In this document: piece after piece, positions 61,984-64,000 of the stretch
Layout of the letters: the number at the start of each line of letters is the position of its first letter
Numbering within the stretch: position 1 is the first letter of the stretch
From: Embleya scabrispora
GTDB taxonomy: Bacteria > Actinomycetota > Actinomycetes > Streptomycetales > Streptomycetaceae
Direction: 5' to 3'
Assembly (NCBI RefSeq): GCF_002024165.1
Contig: NZ_MWQN01000001.1
Location: forward strand, 1,798,001 to 1,862,000
Length of the DNA stretch: 64,000 bases
Translations under genes and position numbers: made by a program
The notes under the pieces: model-generated
Database searches by the model: none
What the model saw: only the letters and a program-made list of their open reading frames with translations
Told to the model about the DNA's origin: nothing

Positions 61984-63036
61984 ATGCGGGATCTCCTGCC
62001 GACCCGACGCCGGCCGGCGCTGCCACCCCTGCTCTGTGCGGGCGGGCTGCTGGTCGGCGCGGTCGTCCTCGGGCTGATCGTGGGCGCGGCCGATCTGCCC
62101 GTGCGCGGAGTGTGCCTGGCGCTGCTCGACGAGTTGCCGTTCGTACACCTGGACCACGGACTGACCCCGGTGCAGTACGCCGTGCTGATGGACCTGCGGC
62201 TGCCGCGCGTGCTGGCCGCGGTGACCGTGGGCGGGCTGCTCGCCCTGGCCGGGGCGGGGTATCAGGGCGTCTTCCGCAATCCGCTGGCCGACCCGTACCT
62301 GCTCGGCGCGGCCTCCGGCGCGGGGCTGGGCGCGACGCTGGTGATCGTGTACGCCCACGGGGACAGCGTGGGCGGTGTGCCGGTGGTGCCGCTCGCCTCC
62401 TTCGTCGGGGCGATGGGCGGGGTGCTGCTCGCGTATGCCATCGGCGCGACCTCGAACCGCTCCGGCGGCACCGCGAACCTGGTCCTGGCGGGTGTGGCGG
62501 TCGCCCAGTTCCTGGCCGCCGCGCAGACCTACGTCCAGTCCGCCAACACCGACGAACTGCGCCGGATCTACTCGTGGCTCTTCGGCCGGCTGTCCGGGAT
62601 CGGCTGGGCCGACCTGCGCATGGTCCTGCCGTACGCCCTGCTCAGCACGGTGGTGCTGGTCCTGCACGGCCGCCTCCTGGACGTGATGTCGGTGGGCGAC
62701 GAGGAGGCGGCGGGCCTGGGTGTCCGGGCCGGCCGGGTCCGGCTGGTGGTGCTGCTCGCCGCGTCCCTCGCCACCGCGTCGGCGGTCGCGATCAGCGGCC
62801 TGATCGGCTTCGTCGGCATCGTCGTGCCGCACCTCGTGCGCCGCTTCGTCGGCGGCAGCTACCGGCGGGTGTTGCCGATGTCGCTGCTGTGCGGGGCCAC
62901 GTTCCTGGTCCTGACCGACGTGCTCGCCCGCACCCTGACCGCGCCCGGCGAACTGCCGATCGGCGTGGTCACCGCGTTCGTCGGCGCGCCGTTCTTCGTC
63001 CTCGTGCTGCGCGGCACCCGGAAGGTGGACGTGTGA
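61984..63036 (+). CDS. btuC: Vitamin B12 ABC transporter permease (FecCD family)
   Basis: A 350-residue permease with about ten membrane helices. Family marks are LRLPRVLAAVTVGGLLALAGAGYQGVFRNPLADPYLLGAASGAGLG near residue 75 and GLIGFVGIVVPHLVRRFVG near 285, the latter contacting the ATPase. ATG 61984 is 10 nt after the btuF stop. Its stop overlaps the GTG of the ATPase gene (GTGTGA at 63031-63036). Confidence 0.94.
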   Translation: MRDLLPTRRRPALPPLLCAGGLLVGAVVLGLIVGAADLPVRGVCLALLDELPFVHLDHGLTPVQYAVLMDLRLPRVLAAVTVGGLLALAGAGYQGVFRNPLADPYLLGAASGAGLGATLVIVYAHGDSVGGVPVVPLASFVGAMGGVLLAYAIGATSNRSGGTANLVLAGVAVAQFLAAAQTYVQSANTDELRRIYSWLFGRLSGIGWADLRMVLPYALLSTVVLVLHGRLLDVMSVGDEEAAGLGVRAGRVRLVVLLAASLATASAVAISGLIGFVGIVVPHLVRRFVGGSYRRVLPMSLLCGATFLVLTDVLARTLTAPGELPIGVVTAFVGAPFFVLVLRGTRKVDV

Positions 63037-63839
63037 GCGCGCGCCTGTCGCTGCGCGCGGCCGGGGTCGACCGGGACGGGGTCCCCGTGTTGCGCGACGT
63101 GCGCGCCGACGTCGAGCCGGGCGAGTGGGTGGCGGTCATCGGCCCCAACGGCGCCGGCAAGTCCACCCTCCTCAAGGCGGTCGCCGGCCTGCTCCCCCAC
63201 ATGGGCGAGATCACCGTGGCGGGCCGCCCGGTCCGCGGCCTCTCCGCCCGGGAGTCGGCCCGAACCATCGCCTACACGGCCCAGAACCCGGTCGTGCCCG
63301 ACCGGATGCCCGTCCACGAGTACGTCCTCCTCGGCCGCACCCCCCACCTGGGGTACCTGGCCCGCCCGGGTCGCCGGGACCGCGCCATCGCGAGCGAGGT
63401 GATCGACCGCCTCGACCTGGGCCGTTTCGCCGACCGCGACGTGGGCCGGCTCTCCGGCGGCGAACGGCAGCGCGTGGTGCTGGCCCGCGCCCTGGCCCAG
63501 CAGGCGCCGGTGCTGCTCCTGGACGAGCCGACCACCGCCCTCGACCTGGGCCACCAGCAGCAGGTCCTGGAACTGGTCGACACGCTGCGGATCACCGACG
63601 GCCTGACCGTCCTGACCACCCTGCACGACCTGGGCGTGGCCGCCCAGTACGCGGACCGCCTGCTGATGCTGGTAGGCGGCCGAGCGGTGTCCTCCGGCCC
63701 GCCCGCCGACGTACTCACCCCCGACACGATCGCCGAGCACTACCAGGCGAGCGTCACCGTCGACAGGGGCCCGGACGGCCGCCCCCGGGTCCACCCGATC
63801 CGCCCGAGACACGGCAACGGGCGAGACGGCATCGAGTAA
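63033..63839 (+). CDS. btuD: Vitamin B12 ABC transporter ATPase
   Basis: A 268-residue ABC ATPase of the iron/B12 class: Walker A GPNGAGKST near residue 35, Q-loop AQNPVV, signature LSGGERQRVVLARAL near 140, Walker B VLLLDEPTTALD and switch His in TLHDLG. GTG 63033 overlaps the btuC stop. It is the last gene seen; cobalamin biosynthesis or salvage genes may follow outside the window. Confidence 0.95.
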   Translation: MSARLSLRAAGVDRDGVPVLRDVRADVEPGEWVAVIGPNGAGKSTLLKAVAGLLPHMGEITVAGRPVRGLSARESARTIAYTAQNPVVPDRMPVHEYVLLGRTPHLGYLARPGRRDRAIASEVIDRLDLGRFADRDVGRLSGGERQRVVLARALAQQAPVLLLDEPTTALDLGHQQQVLELVDTLRITDGLTVLTTLHDLGVAAQYADRLLMLVGGRAVSSGPPADVLTPDTIAEHYQASVTVDRGPDGRPRVHPIRPRHGNGRDGIE

Positions 63840-64000
63840 CGACGCCGGCCGCCCCACGAAGACCGCAGGCACGGAACGGAGGAAGCGACAGGCACGAAGG
63901 AGCGGGGCGAAGTCGTGTGGGCAACGCGACTCCGGACCGTAAACGCATCGCAGGCCAGGCACCGGACCCGGGTCGAGGCCGCAGCCTGACTCCGGACCCG

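Overview
The base composition (very high GC, strong G/C preference at codon third positions), frequent GTG/TTG starts with short purine-rich ribosome-binding sites, a homodimeric pyruvate dehydrogenase E1, DUF397/XRE regulator pairs, a mycothiol-type DinB protein, an F420-type nitroreductase and a DasR-like site in front of a chitin/cellulose monooxygenase all point to a mycelial actinomycete of the Streptomycetaceae. The genus cannot be fixed from this window alone.

Left edge (1-3.3 kb): the end of a lasso-peptide cluster. The last 23 codons of the precursor are present and contain a complete 19-residue core (GGTASGSENKRKVYSSTIG), followed by a hairpin, the macrolactam synthetase, a fused leader-recognition/protease (B1-B2) protein and a GNAT acetyltransferase. 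The core pattern (Gly1, Glu8, Lys10) and the acetyltransferase suggest an acetylated, albusnodin-like lasso peptide. From 3.3 to 6.8 kb follow a divergent ferredoxin/soxR pair around a SoxR box, a merR/monooxygenase pair around a 20-bp palindrome, a WhiJ-type XRE/DUF397 pair and two small unknown genes.

6.8-16.4 kb: a short-chain dehydrogenase, an M1 aminopeptidase translationally coupled to a Pls/PosA-type (epsilon-poly-amino-acid synthetase-like) single-module NRPS, a roughly 0.7-kb T-poor tandem repeat with a 154-bp period, and an ECF41-like sigma factor divergent from an azoreductase. 16.8-27.7 kb: a small HTH gene coupled to a 12-codon leader ORF; a tightly overlapping operon of FAD monooxygenase, FMN alpha-hydroxy-acid oxidase, unusual P450 and cation/proton antiporter, divergent from a fold-III PLP decarboxylase; then a GAF-PP2C phosphatase and an RsbW-like ATPase.

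27.8-36.3 kb: a MerR protein, about 1.5 kb of degenerate duplicated non-coding DNA with matching hairpins, a nitroreductase/TetR divergon with two operators, and a tRNA-Val(UAC) whose 3' half is repeated 1.03 kb away, bracketing a PemK/MazF-like gene and an RHS-repeat fossil (an apparent remnant of an integrated element). Beyond it are a membrane-anchored lipid-facing unknown, a beta-lactamase-fold hydrolase and a PhzF-family protein.

36.4-52.8 kb: a lytic polysaccharide monooxygenase with a dre-like site, a coiled-coil secreted protein, an Sfp-type phosphopantetheinyl transferase (which could prime the Pls-like synthetase), and a large ter stress cluster: HAD phosphatase, StiP/PELOTA-type protein, phosphoribosyltransferase-TRSP and CitE-like lyase in one overlapping operon, divergent from a TerD with a Pro-rich tail, then a TerA-like protein, TerC (DUF475), a frameshifted terD and an intact terD, ending with AhpE peroxiredoxin, a DinB protein and DUF3052. 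53.5-64 kb: aceE, a coupled vWA/ARPP-2-like gene pair of unknown function, an aldo/keto reductase-MerR pair, and a cobalamin riboswitch controlling a btuFCD vitamin B12 uptake operon.
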